Positions 26,370 through 34,995 of a DNA stretch of 64,000 bases are shown here, one piece after another. The stretch covers positions 62,001 through 126,000 of the forward strand of contig NZ_SSBK01000005.1 of assembly GCF_004795035.1 (NCBI RefSeq). The letters are read 5' to 3'. The position numbers and the translations under genes are program-made. Under the pieces are notes generated by a model. That model saw only the letters and a program-made list of their open reading frames with translations. It was not told the origin of the DNA and did no database searches. The stretch is from Streptomyces sp. A0958. GTDB taxonomy: Bacteria; Actinomycetota; Actinomycetes; Streptomycetales; Streptomycetaceae. Position 1 is the stretch's first letter. Each line of letters opens with the position of its first letter.

Positions 26370-27907
26370 GCGCAACCTTTCTCGGCATGCCCGCGACCCC
26401 GCCCCGCTCCCCGTACGGCACGGGCAACCTGCGCGGCGACCGGACGTTCCCAGCCGCCGCCCACGACGAGCTGCGCAACGAACAGCTGCGCCGCAACCTC
26501 GGCCGCGCCACCCACACCATCCGCGCCAAACGTCTGACCGTCACCGGCGAGCTGCCCGACTGGGAGGAGCTGCGCGACGCCGGAGCGGCCATCAAGACCG
26601 ACACCATGAACCGCCTGCCCGAACTGCTGGAGGAGCTGGAGCGCAACGTCACCGCACGCGGCGGCACCGTCCACTGGGCGCGCGACGGCGTCGAGGCCAA
26701 CGCGATCGTCGCCCGGCTGATCAAGGAGACGGGCAGCGAGGAGGTCATCAAGGTCAAGTCGATGGCCACCCAGGAGATCGGCCTCAACGAGCACCTGGAA
26801 TCGCTGGGCATCACCGCGCACGAGACCGACCTCGCCGAGCTCATCGTGCAGCTCGCGCACGACAAGCCCTCGCACATCCTGGTGCCCGCGATCCACCGCA
26901 ACCGGGACGAGATCCGGCAGATCTTCCTCAAGGAGATCCCGGGCGTCGACCCGTCCCTGGACAACGTCCCCGCCCACCTCGCCGCCGCGGCCCGCGTCTA
27001 TCTGCGCGAGAAGTTCATGACCACGAAGGTGGCCGTCTCCGGAGCCAACTTCGGCATCGCCGAGACCGGCACCCTGTCCGTCGTCGAGTCGGAGGGCAAC
27101 GGCCGCATGTGCCTGACCCTGCCCGACACCCTGATCACCGTCATGGGCATCGAAAAGGTCCTGCCGCGCTATCAGGACCTGGAAGTCTTCCTCCAGCTCC
27201 TGCCGCGCTCCTCAACGGGTGAGCGGATGAACCCGTACACCTCGATGTGGACCGGCGTCACCCCCGGGGACGGACCGCAGACCTTCCACCTGGTCCTCCT
27301 CGACAACGGTCGGACCGCAGCCCTCGCGGACCGCATCGGGCGCGAGGCGCTCAACTGCATCCGCTGCTCGGCCTGCCTCAACGTCTGCCCGGTGTACGAA
27401 CGCGCGGGCGGCCACGCCTACGGCTCGACCTACCCCGGCCCGATCGGCGCTGTCCTCACCCCGCAGCTCGCCGGCATGGACGCGGCCAAGGGCGACCCCA
27501 ACAGCTCGCTGCCGTACGCCTCCAGCCTCTGCGGGGCCTGCTTCGACGCCTGCCCCGTCAAGATCGACATCCCCTCGCTGCTGGTCGAGCTGCGCCACCA
27601 GCACACCGAGCAGTCCGGCACCACGCCCGAGAAGCTGGCGATGAAGGCGGCCGCCGGGGTGATGAGCAGGCCCAAGGTGTACACGGCCGCGCAGAAGGCC
27701 GCGGGACTCGGCCGGGTCCTGGCCGGCCGCGACGGAAAGCTCTCGCACCTGCCGCCGCCGCTCTCCGGCTGGAGCGACAGCCGCGACACCCCGGCCCCGC
27801 CCAAACAGACCTTCCGGGCCTGGCTGGCCTCGGCGGAAGGAGCCGCGACCATGCGGGCGGCCTCCGACGAGCACACCCGTAACCAGCAGCAGGAGGAGGA
27901 CAAGTGA
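26366..27907 (+). CDS. lutB: LutB, L-lactate-utilisation Fe-S protein with LUD domain
   Basis: 513 residues. The LUD domain runs over about residues 70-300 (VAVSGANFGIAETGTLSVVE). The two-[4Fe-4S] ferredoxin-like domain follows, with CIRCSACLNVCPVYERAGG near residue 331 and CGACFDACPVKIDIPSL near residue 391. The C-terminal DUF3390-like region ends Glu/Gln-rich. It overlaps lutA by ATGA and lutC by GTGA, which indicates translational coupling. It passes electrons from lactate oxidation through its clusters. Confidence 0.93.
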   Translation: MSATFLGMPATPPRSPYGTGNLRGDRTFPAAAHDELRNEQLRRNLGRATHTIRAKRLTVTGELPDWEELRDAGAAIKTDTMNRLPELLEELERNVTARGGTVHWARDGVEANAIVARLIKETGSEEVIKVKSMATQEIGLNEHLESLGITAHETDLAELIVQLAHDKPSHILVPAIHRNRDEIRQIFLKEIPGVDPSLDNVPAHLAAAARVYLREKFMTTKVAVSGANFGIAETGTLSVVESEGNGRMCLTLPDTLITVMGIEKVLPRYQDLEVFLQLLPRSSTGERMNPYTSMWTGVTPGDGPQTFHLVLLDNGRTAALADRIGREALNCIRCSACLNVCPVYERAGGHAYGSTYPGPIGAVLTPQLAGMDAAKGDPNSSLPYASSLCGACFDACPVKIDIPSLLVELRHQHTEQSGTTPEKLAMKAAAGVMSRPKVYTAAQKAAGLGRVLAGRDGKLSHLPPPLSGWSDSRDTPAPPKQTFRAWLASAEGAATMRAASDEHTRNQQQEEDK

Positions 27908-28539
27908 CGACCGCTCGTGAAACCGTGCTCGGCCGCATCCGGGACGCACTCGCCCTCGCGCCCGCAGCCGACGGCGCCCCCGTCCCGCGCGCCTACCGCA
28001 CCGGCCGCACCCTCCCCGACGAGGAACGCCTCGCGCTGTTCACCGATCGCCTGGTCGACTACAAGGCACAGGTCCACCCCTGTACCGCGGACCGCGCCGC
28101 CGAGGTCATCGCCGAAGTGCTGCGCGAACGGGGAGCCGAGCGGATCGGCGTGCCCGCCGGACTCGACCCGCAGTGGCTCTCCGCCCACGACGGCGACGTC
28201 CAGCAGGATTCCGCGGACATCCCGGCGCCGCGCCTGGACGCCCTCGACGGGGTCGTCACCGCCTCCGCCGTCAGCTGTGCCGAGACCGGCACCATCTTCC
28301 TGGACGGCTCGCCCGACCAGGGGCGGCGGGCGCTGTCCCTGGTGCCCGACCTCCATGTGTGCGTGGTCGACCTGTCGACCGTGGAGGTGGGCGTACCGGA
28401 GGCGGTGGCCCGGCTGGTACCGGAGCGCCCGACCACGCTGATCAGTGGACCTTCGGCCACCTCCGACATCGAGCTGGAGCGCGTCGAGGGCGTCCACGGC
28501 CCGCGCACCCTGGCGGTCGTCATCCGCACGGACGCGTAG
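27904..28539 (+). CDS. lutC: LutC, L-lactate-utilisation LUD-domain protein
   Basis: 211 residues from a GTG overlapping the lutB stop. The LUD fold is shown by VVTASAVSCAETGTIFLDGS, PDLHVCVVDLS and ISGPSATSDIELERVEGVHG, which are near-universal in LutC/YkgG. It is the third component of the lactate oxidation complex. A GC-rich hairpin follows the stop. Confidence 0.92.
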   Translation: MTTARETVLGRIRDALALAPAADGAPVPRAYRTGRTLPDEERLALFTDRLVDYKAQVHPCTADRAAEVIAEVLRERGAERIGVPAGLDPQWLSAHDGDVQQDSADIPAPRLDALDGVVTASAVSCAETGTIFLDGSPDQGRRALSLVPDLHVCVVDLSTVEVGVPEAVARLVPERPTTLISGPSATSDIELERVEGVHGPRTLAVVIRTDA

Positions 28540-28581
28540 GACACATACATGCGCGACGCGTGCCGGGAAAGGGGGTGCGGC

Positions 28582-28618
28582 CAGGGGCGGGGCTTCGCCC
28601 GACCCCGACCCCGCCCTG
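28582..28618. terminator. Probable hairpin between lutC and the DUF2264 gene
   Basis: CAGGGGCGGGG pairs with CCCCGCCCTG with one bulged G, between two convergent genes. No T-run follows. Confidence 0.45.
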
Positions 28619-28630
28619 CCCCGCCCCGTG

Positions 28631-30532
28631 TCACCCGTGCGTGACCGTCACCGGGCCGAATCCGATCCGGGTCCGTGCCGCGTCCTCGGCCCAGCAGACC
28701 TCGACCGTGTCCCCGTCGACGTTCACCCCGCTCAGCACCGCGTCGAGCGGGGCCGCCTCCGGCTCCGCGCTCAGCGAGGCGAGCGACACCAGGACCACCG
28801 TGCCCTCCGCGTGGGCGCTCAGCCGGGGCAGCACCGCCCAGGGCGTGTACGCCGTGCCCTGCGGCGCCCGGACCTCGTCCCGGGACTCCCAGCCGTGCAG
28901 CCCGTGCAGCGCCGACGCCACCGCCGACCCGGGACCGGTCGCCCAGCCCGTCTGCTCCACCCGCGCGCCGAACGGGGCGCCGAGCACCCGGTGCACCCGC
29001 AGTTCGTAGCGGCCCCGCGCCACCGTCACGCTCTCCACCCGCAGCCCCGGCACCATCGGCGCACCCTCCGCGAACACCGGGCGGTGCCACGAAGCGGCCC
29101 AGCCCCAGCCTTCGCCCCCGCCCGCGCCCAGCGGCCGGATCGCGCGCCGGCCGCTGCGGACACCACCGACGACGACGGCCAGTTGGTTGTCCGCCGCATT
29201 GGCCGGAGCGGTCGGACCGGTGACCGTCGAGTACGCCTGCCGGCCGTACAGCGGGTCGTCCCGCACCGCCGACTCGCCCTCGTGCGGGCGGACATGGTCG
29301 CTGCCGTGGTTGTGCAGCCGCACGATGCCGTCCGCCCGCGTCGACTGGATCAGCAGCCCCGGCTCGGGCAGCGCCAGCACCCGGTCCGGGCCCTCGCTCG
29401 GTGCGGGCTCCTCGGTGGCCGTCCACAGCGGGTGGTCCGCCGGGGCCAGCAGCGAGACGAAGGCCTTGGACGCCCAGTACGGGGAGGCCGGGCCCGAGTA
29501 CGGCTGGAGCGTCGCCGTGTGCGGCCCGTGCCAGCCCAGGGACAGCAGCCCGTCGTCGCCGGTCGCACCCCGGTCCAGGAAATAGCGCAGCGCCCCGCTG
29601 ATCACCCGCCGGGAAGCACCCGGCGCGAGCGGAGTGTGCCCGGTCAGTGCACCGAGCCCGACCGCCGCACCGGCCGCGAACCGGTAGGTCAGCGAACGGC
29701 CGAAATGAATCGGCGCCCCGTCCCCGCCGAACAGCAGCGTGAAGCTCTCCAGATGTGCGCGCAGCCGCGCCCCGTAGTGCGCGGACAGCTCCGCCTCGCC
29801 CGCCAAGCGGGCGTCCAGTACCGGGTACAGGTGAAGGGCCCAGCCGTTGTAGTGGTCGAACGCGCGGCCGTCGCCGTCCTGGTACCAGCCCCGGCCCCGG
29901 TACCAGCCCTCCATCAGGTCCCGCGCCCGCTCCCGGACCCGGGCGGTCTCCGCGTCCGCCCGGCCCACGGACTCCAGAAACCCGGCCACCGAGTAGGGGA
30001 ACAGATACCAGTTGTTGGGTGCGGGGGTGTGCCGCAGCGCCCCGCGCAGCCACTCCTCGGCGCGGTCCTGCACCGCCGCGTCCAGCCGGTCCCACAGCCA
30101 GGGCCGGGTGAGCCGCAGACCGATGGCGACCGAGGCGGATTCGACCATCGGCTGCCCGGCCACGGTGTGGTCGCGGATCAGCGGCCAGGACTCGGCGTCG
30201 TCCCGGCCGGGCGTACGGGTCCCGGCGGCGAGCCCGTCCGCGTACCGGCCGAGCCATCCGCGCGGGTCCGCACCCCGCGCGCCCGCCACCCGGAAGGCGG
30301 CGGCGAGGAAGGTGCGCGCGTACCCTTCGAGCCCGTCCGAGCGGACCCCCGACGAGGAGGGCCGCCCCGGCAGACCGAGCAGGGCGCTGCCGGGCGTCGC
30401 CCACTGCCAGGCGGCCTCCAGCAGCCCGTCGGCCGCCGCCTCCCAGTGCGCGCGGGTGTACCCGGTGAACGGGCTCATGGCCCGGTCGTCGGCGGGGAGC
30501 CGGGGCAGCGGGCCCAAGTGCGGTGCGCTCAT
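28631..30532 (-). CDS. DUF2264 family protein, probable carbohydrate-active alpha/alpha-barrel enzyme
   Basis: 633 residues. The DUF2264 family is related to six-hairpin glycosidases and polysaccharide lyases. Visible conserved runs are TPAPNNWYLFPYSVAGFLES, DGRAFDHYNGWALHLYPV, HFGRSLTYRFAAGAAVGLGA and SPYWASKAFVSLLAP. There is no signal peptide, so it acts inside the cell. The ATG at 30532 overlaps the stop of the upstream hydroxyacid dehydrogenase (ATGA), so the two genes are translationally coupled and probably act on one substrate, perhaps an unsaturated uronide or modified sugar. The reaction is unproven. Confidence 0.75.
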   Translation of the reverse strand: MSAPHLGPLPRLPADDRAMSPFTGYTRAHWEAAADGLLEAAWQWATPGSALLGLPGRPSSSGVRSDGLEGYARTFLAAAFRVAGARGADPRGWLGRYADGLAAGTRTPGRDDAESWPLIRDHTVAGQPMVESASVAIGLRLTRPWLWDRLDAAVQDRAEEWLRGALRHTPAPNNWYLFPYSVAGFLESVGRADAETARVRERARDLMEGWYRGRGWYQDGDGRAFDHYNGWALHLYPVLDARLAGEAELSAHYGARLRAHLESFTLLFGGDGAPIHFGRSLTYRFAAGAAVGLGALTGHTPLAPGASRRVISGALRYFLDRGATGDDGLLSLGWHGPHTATLQPYSGPASPYWASKAFVSLLAPADHPLWTATEEPAPSEGPDRVLALPEPGLLIQSTRADGIVRLHNHGSDHVRPHEGESAVRDDPLYGRQAYSTVTGPTAPANAADNQLAVVVGGVRSGRRAIRPLGAGGGEGWGWAASWHRPVFAEGAPMVPGLRVESVTVARGRYELRVHRVLGAPFGARVEQTGWATGPGSAVASALHGLHGWESRDEVRAPQGTAYTPWAVLPRLSAHAEGTVVLVSLASLSAEPEAAPLDAVLSGVNVDGDTVEVCWAEDAARTRIGFGPVTVTHG

Positions 30533-31569
30533 GCGAGGAACGCCAGCCTTTCGCGTCGTACGGGATGGGCGAAGCCCTCGCCGGTGGCCCAGCGTCCGGC
30601 CTCGGTGGCGGCCAGGTCGACCAGGCGCTGCCACTCGTTGCCCTGGGAGCCCGCCAGATGCGGGGTGATCAGGGCGTTCTCGCACTCCCACAACGGGTGG
30701 CCGGCCGGCAGCGTGTCCGGGTCGGTGACGTCCAGGATCGCCCGGATACGGTCCTGCCGCACCACGTCGACAAGGGCGTCCTGGTCGACGACGGCACCCC
30801 GCGCGGTGTTCAGGAGTACCGCGTCCGGGCGCATCGACATCAGCAGTTCGCGGCTGACCAGACCCTGCGTGGCGGGCAGCAGTGGGGTGTGGACGCTCAC
30901 CACGTCGCTGCGCGCGAAGAGTTCGCCGAGCCCCACCGGCCGGACGCCGAGCGCTGCCGCCTCCTCCTCGGAGACGTACGGGTCGTGCAGCAGCACCCGC
31001 AGGTCGTACGGGCGCAGCAGCTCGACCACCCGGCGGCCGATGAGCGAGGCGGACAGAATGCCCACGGTCCGCCGGTAGTTGCCCACCTCGGGGGAGGTGG
31101 CGAGCCAGTCGTCGCGCAGGCCCTGCGAGCGGTAGGAGCGGGCCCTCTCCAGGACCCGCTTGCCGGAGAGCAGGATCATCGCGACCGTGTACTCGGCGAC
31201 CGGCAGCGCGTTGGCGGCGGCGGCCGACGACACCTTGATGCCGCGCTCCCAGCAGGCGTCCGTGATGTGCCCCCGCACGGAACCCGCCGTGTGCACGACC
31301 GCCCGCAGCCGGGGTGCCGAGGCGAGCGCCGAGGCGTCCAGCGGCGGGCAGCCCCAGCCGGTGACCAGGAGTTCGGTGTCCGCGAGCACGGCGTGGGCCC
31401 GGTCGGTGGTGAAGTCGTCGAGCACGGGCGGCGGCGTCAGGTCGCACACCCGGGAGAACGCCTCCAGGGTGCGGTCGTTCAGCAGGGCACCCGCGGTCTC
31501 GGCCGCCATGGCGAAGGCGGCGCGCGGGCGGCGCCCGGCGGTGTCGTGGACGGGTGTGGTGTTGGGCAT
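30529..31569 (-). CDS. D-isomer-specific 2-hydroxyacid dehydrogenase family protein
   Basis: 346 residues. The catalytic domain surrounds a NAD-binding domain with TVGILSASLIGRRVVELLRP. Here the usual GxGxxG is replaced by GILSASLIG, so the first glycine pattern is atypical. Downstream are NTARGAVVDQDALVDVVRQD (the Arg region), VTDPDTLPAGHPLWECENAL (the Asp/Glu region) and TPHLAGSQG (the catalytic His). It is the first gene of the pair with the DUF2264 gene and is probably the NAD-dependent oxidation or reduction step of the same sugar-acid route. The start is ATG; a TTGATC...TATGCT promoter-like pair lies upstream. Confidence 0.85.
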   Translation of the reverse strand: MPNTTPVHDTAGRRPRAAFAMAAETAGALLNDRTLEAFSRVCDLTPPPVLDDFTTDRAHAVLADTELLVTGWGCPPLDASALASAPRLRAVVHTAGSVRGHITDACWERGIKVSSAAAANALPVAEYTVAMILLSGKRVLERARSYRSQGLRDDWLATSPEVGNYRRTVGILSASLIGRRVVELLRPYDLRVLLHDPYVSEEEAAALGVRPVGLGELFARSDVVSVHTPLLPATQGLVSRELLMSMRPDAVLLNTARGAVVDQDALVDVVRQDRIRAILDVTDPDTLPAGHPLWECENALITPHLAGSQGNEWQRLVDLAATEAGRWATGEGFAHPVRRERLAFLA

Positions 31570-31725
31570 CGTTCTCCAGGTGGCAGGGGCGGGTGGGTGG
31601 TTCCGGCTGCCCGACGGCGCCGCGCGACTCGCGACTTCGTGGCAGCATAGTCAGCTCGTAGTTGGAGCGATCAAAGGTCGGACCCGAAGTGCGGATCGCT
31701 CGGGGGATTAGGCTCTCTGCCTGGC

Positions 31726-32493
31726 ATGGACACACTTACCCTCTGGCAACTCGCGGCACTGGCCGCGGCATCCGCACTCGTCGGCTTCTCCAAGACGGCC
31801 GTCAGCGGTGCCAACACGATCAGCCTCGCGGTCTTCGCGGCGGTCCTCCCCGCCCGGGAATCGACCGGAGTGCTGCTCCCTGTCCTGATCGCCGGCGATG
31901 TGCTCGCCGTCCTCGTCTACCGGCGCCACGCGCACTGGCCGACCCTGCTGCGGCTCTTCCCGGCCGTCGCCGTCGGCGTGGTGGCGGGGACGCTGTTCAT
32001 GGTGTGGGCCGACGACGCCACCGTACGGACCTCGATCGGCGCGATCCTCGTCTTCATGGCCGGGGTCACCATCTGGCGCCGGCGCCGGACGGAGGCGGGC
32101 GGGGAGCCGGGGACGACGGACGGGCCGCCGACCACCGCCGAGCGGCTCAAGGCCCGCTCGTACGGGGCGCTCGGCGGATTCACCACCATGGTCGCCAACG
32201 CGGGCGGCCCCGTGATGTCGCTCTATCTGCTCTCGGCCGGATTCCGCAAACTCGGCTTCCTGGGCACCTCGGCGTCGTTCTTCCTGATCGTCAACATCTC
32301 GAAGGTGCCGTTCAGCGTCGGCCTCGGGCTGATCGACGGGCAGTCGCTGCTGCTGGACGCCTGCATGCTGCTGTTCGTGCTCCCCGGCGCCTGGCTCGGC
32401 CGCATCGGCGTGGACCGGATCGACCAGCGGCTCTTCGAACGCCTCGTCCTGGCCGCCACCGTCCTCGGCGGCCTCCAACTGCTCCTGGTCTGA
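31726..32493 (+). CDS. TauE/SafE-family membrane exporter (sulfite/anion permease)
   Basis: 255 residues with about seven to eight hydrophobic segments. The paired repeats [20 protein letters not shown] (residues 17-36) and [20 protein letters not shown] (about 146-165) are the two family signatures. It exports sulfite, sulfonates or organic acids in characterised relatives. The ATG lies just after TTAGGCT, so it is probably leaderless. It is divergent from the hydroxyacid dehydrogenase, and a strong hairpin follows. Confidence 0.85.
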   Translation: MDTLTLWQLAALAAASALVGFSKTAVSGANTISLAVFAAVLPARESTGVLLPVLIAGDVLAVLVYRRHAHWPTLLRLFPAVAVGVVAGTLFMVWADDATVRTSIGAILVFMAGVTIWRRRRTEAGGEPGTTDGPPTTAERLKARSYGALGGFTTMVANAGGPVMSLYLLSAGFRKLGFLGTSASFFLIVNISKVPFSVGLGLIDGQSLLLDACMLLFVLPGAWLGRIGVDRIDQRLFERLVLAATVLGGLQLLLV

Positions 32494-32506
32494 CCGCAGA
32501 CCGGGC

Positions 32507-32540
32507 CCGGTCCCTCCGGACGGTCGTCCGAAGGGACCGG
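32507..32540 (+). terminator. Hairpin terminator after the TauE gene
   Basis: CCGGTCCCT pairs with AGGGACCGG and, after one mismatch, GGAC pairs with GTCC with an extra C-G pair, leaving a four-base loop. Confidence 0.75.
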
Positions 32541-32558
32541 CGGACCGGGTGAGCCCGG

Positions 32559-32700
32559 TCAGATGATGCCTTCCTCGATCTGCGCCTGCTCGCGCGCGTT
32601 CCCGTAACCCGAGGGCGTGCCGTACGAGCGTCGCGCGATGAACCACCAGACGGTGCCCAGGACCAGGACGGTGACCAGCGCGATCGACGCGTAGTTCGTC
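32559..32700 (-). pseudogene. C-terminal remnant of an amino acid permease (APC family)
   Basis: The minus strand reads NYASIALVTVLVLGTVWWFI (last membrane helix), then ARRSYGTPSGYGNAREQAQI and EEGII with a stop at 32559. This is the end of an actinobacterial APC-type amino acid permease. Everything upstream, over 400 residues, is missing. The break at about 32700 is where a truncated gene on the other strand begins. Confidence 0.8.
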
Positions 32701-33731
32701 GGCGACCTCAGCGGACCCGCCTACGCCCTGCACTGCGCGGCCGAGGCGAGGCGGGCCGGCGCCACGCTGCGCACCGGCGTCACCGCCACCGGCTGGGCCG
32801 GGCCCCGCACCCTCGACGCCACCGGCCCCGGCGGCCTCGAACGGATCACCGCCCGGGCCGTCGTCCTCGCCACCGGCGCCCGCGAACGCCCCCGCGCCGC
32901 ACGGCTCGTCCCCGGCACCCGCCCCGCAGGCGTCTACACCACCGGCGAACTCCAGCAGACCGTCCACCTCCACCACCAGCCCGTCGGCACCCGCGCGGTG
33001 ATCGTCGGCGACGAACCGGTCAGCATCGCGGCCGCCGACACCCTGCGCACCGCCGGAGTCCACCTCGTCGCTCGGGTCACCGACCACCCGCCCCGCCCCC
33101 TCGCCGCCGTGCGGACGGGCGTCGGGACACCCTGCTCACCCGCAGCACCGTCACCGCCCTGACCGGCCGCCCCCGGCTCACCGGTGTGCGGGTGCGCCAC
33201 GAGGACGGCCGCACCACCACCCTGGCCTGCGACACCGTGGTGTTCACGGCCGACTGGATTCCGGACCACGAACTCGCACGGCGTGGCGGGCTGCCCATGG
33301 ACCCGGGCACCCTGGGCCCCGCACACGACCCCGCGTACCGCACCGGGGAGCCGGGGGTCTTCGCCGTGGGCAACCTCCTGCACGGAGGGGAGGGCGCGGT
33401 CACCGCCGCGCGCGAGGGCCGGGCCGTCACCGCCCCCGTACTGCGCCACCTGGCCACCGGCGCCTGGCCCGCGAGCGGGCCGCCTCTCACCGTCGAGGCA
33501 CCGCTGAAATGGATCGCACCCAACCTGACCGGGCCCGGCGGCGGTCCTCTCCTCCTGCGGACGGGCCGGCGGATGACCGCACCGCTGCTCGTAGTCAGCC
33601 AGGACGGTGCGGTGCTGCACCGCCGCCGTGCGGCCCGGGCCGTCCCGCCGGGCCGCACCTTCCCCCTGGCCGCCGACTGGCGGGACCGGGCCGACCCGCA
33701 GGGCGGCCCGGTCCACATCCGGATCGGCTGA
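32701..33731 (+). pseudogene. FAD/NAD(P)-dependent oxidoreductase, 5'-truncated and frameshifted
   Basis: From 32701 the plus strand reads GDLSGPAYALHCAAEARRAG and then VVLATGARERPRAARLVPGT, typical of pyridine-nucleotide-disulfide-type oxidoreductases of the opine/sarcosine oxidase-alpha kind. The first FAD-binding motif is missing and there is no start codon in context. The frame breaks between about 33110 and 33120. It resumes as DTLLTRSTVTALTGRPRLTG, then CDTVVFTADWIPDHELARRG and the second FAD motif GVFAVGNLLHGGEG, ending at 33731. Both lesions indicate a dead gene. Confidence 0.85.
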
Positions 33732-33734
33732 CCG

Positions 33735-33905
33735 CCGGCCCGAGGGGCAAGCGGCCCAGGGGATCAGGGGGCCGACGAATCAGAGGTCCAAGGGGTCGGC
33801 GGCCCAGGGGATCAGGGGCCCAGGGGATCAGGGGTCCAGGGGGTCAGCGGGCCCAAGGGGTCACGGCTCGGGAATCAGCGGCCCCGGGAGGCGTCAGCGG
33901 CTCAG
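33735..33905. repeat. Purine-rich low-complexity tract of short GGGGATCAG/GGTCAG units
   Basis: Units such as CAGGGGATCAGGGG and CCAAGGGGTC are repeated irregularly about ten times between the dead oxidoreductase and the DUF3017 gene. There is no coding potential. The style matches the tract at 21338. Confidence 0.75.
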
Positions 33906-34285
33906 GGGATCAGCAGCCAGTCCGAACCGATCGCGGCGACCAGCCCGATCCCCAGCAGCCAACTGCCCAGCCTGGTACGTCCGTTCCGGCTCAGCTCGAT
34001 CACGACCCCGCAGAGGATCAGCGCCAGCCCGTACACCCCGACCACCAGCACGGAGGACCGGCTCGCGATCCGCAGACCGAGCACCACGGCCATCGCCGCC
34101 ATCCCCACCGACGAGAGCACGATGCGCAGCCGTCTCGCCTGGCGCGGAGTCAGCCGGCGATCGCCGGTGTCCTCGGCCACACCCTCGCCTTCCACGACAT
34201 CGTCCGTGACCTCCTCCGTCACGTCTTCGGCTGCGTCGTCGGCTATCGGGGCGTCCACGGTCCGGTCCTGGTCAGAAGTGCTCAT
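33902..34285 (-). CDS. DUF3017 family small membrane protein
   Basis: 127 residues from an ATG. The N-terminal third is acidic and Val/Asp/Glu-rich. Three hydrophobic helices follow (IVLSSVGMAAMAVVLGLRIA, VVGVYGLALILCGVVIEL, LGSWLLGIGLVAAIGSDWLL), preceded by the basic TPRQARRLR. This layout matches the actinobacterial DUF3017 family of unknown function. Confidence 0.75.
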   Translation of the reverse strand: MSTSDQDRTVDAPIADDAAEDVTEEVTDDVVEGEGVAEDTGDRRLTPRQARRLRIVLSSVGMAAMAVVLGLRIASRSSVLVVGVYGLALILCGVVIELSRNGRTRLGSWLLGIGLVAAIGSDWLLIP

Positions 34286-34390
34286 GACGCCGGATCGTAA
34301 TGGCTCCACCCGCACCTGTTCGCCGTTGTCAACCAACACCGTCGAAACCAGGCCGAGTTCGCCGCACCCCCGCCCGTGGCCCAGCCCCGG

Positions 34391-34885
34391 CTACGACGCG
34401 TCCGCCCGGAGCGTCGGCGCCTCGGCAGCCGCGTCGACCGGTTCCGCGCCCACGCCCTCCACCCGCGCCGCCAGCTCCCGCGCCCAGCCGGCCAGGGCCC
34501 CGACCCCGATCCCGTGCGCCCCGGCCGTCCCGTACGCCTCCAGGGCCGCCGCGCCCCGCCGCAGCAGCCGCGCCCCGCCCGTGGCGTTGCCCCGGGCCGC
34601 ATGGGTCAGCCCCACGGCCAGCTGGGCGAGCCCGCGCCACAACTCCCGTTCCCCGTCGGGGCCCGACTTCCAGGCGTCCTCGAAAACCTCGTGCGCGTGG
34701 AAGGGCATGCCCGCGTCCAGCAGCCGCTGGGCCTCCCGCACGGTCTCCTCGGGGGTGCGCACCACACCCTCCGGCTGCCGCTCCACCCCCGGTGTCCCGT
34801 ACGGCAGCGGGCGGCCCAGCCCGTCGCGGGGGCGCGCGTTGTGCGCCCTGCCTTCGGTGTCCCGGTCCCTGCGTGTCTCGTTCAC
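34391..34885 (-). CDS. DUF309 family protein
   Basis: 164 residues from a GTG that appears leaderless. The core LLDAGMPFHAHEVFEDAWKS followed by ELWRGLAQLAVGLTHAARGN is the DUF309 helical signature, with conserved His-x-His/Glu and Trp residues that suggest ligand or metal binding. Family function is unknown. It is divergent from the large ATPase gene. Confidence 0.85.
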   Translation of the reverse strand: MNETRRDRDTEGRAHNARPRDGLGRPLPYGTPGVERQPEGVVRTPEETVREAQRLLDAGMPFHAHEVFEDAWKSGPDGERELWRGLAQLAVGLTHAARGNATGGARLLRRGAAALEAYGTAGAHGIGVGALAGWARELAARVEGVGAEPVDAAAEAPTLRADAS

Positions 34886-34995
34886 ACCACCGATTGTGCC
34901 CCGCACCTGCGGCGAACTGTCCGAACCCCTGTCGGTCGGGACCAGCGCACGACTAGGCTCGACCACCATGGTCACGACTTTGGGGGAGGCTAGGC

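Noticed and set aside
28059..30404. Long open frames opposite or overlapping the DUF2264, cellulase and GapB genes
   Set aside because: Their Arg/Pro/Gly/Ala-rich translations mirror codon bias of the true genes and show no domain motifs.
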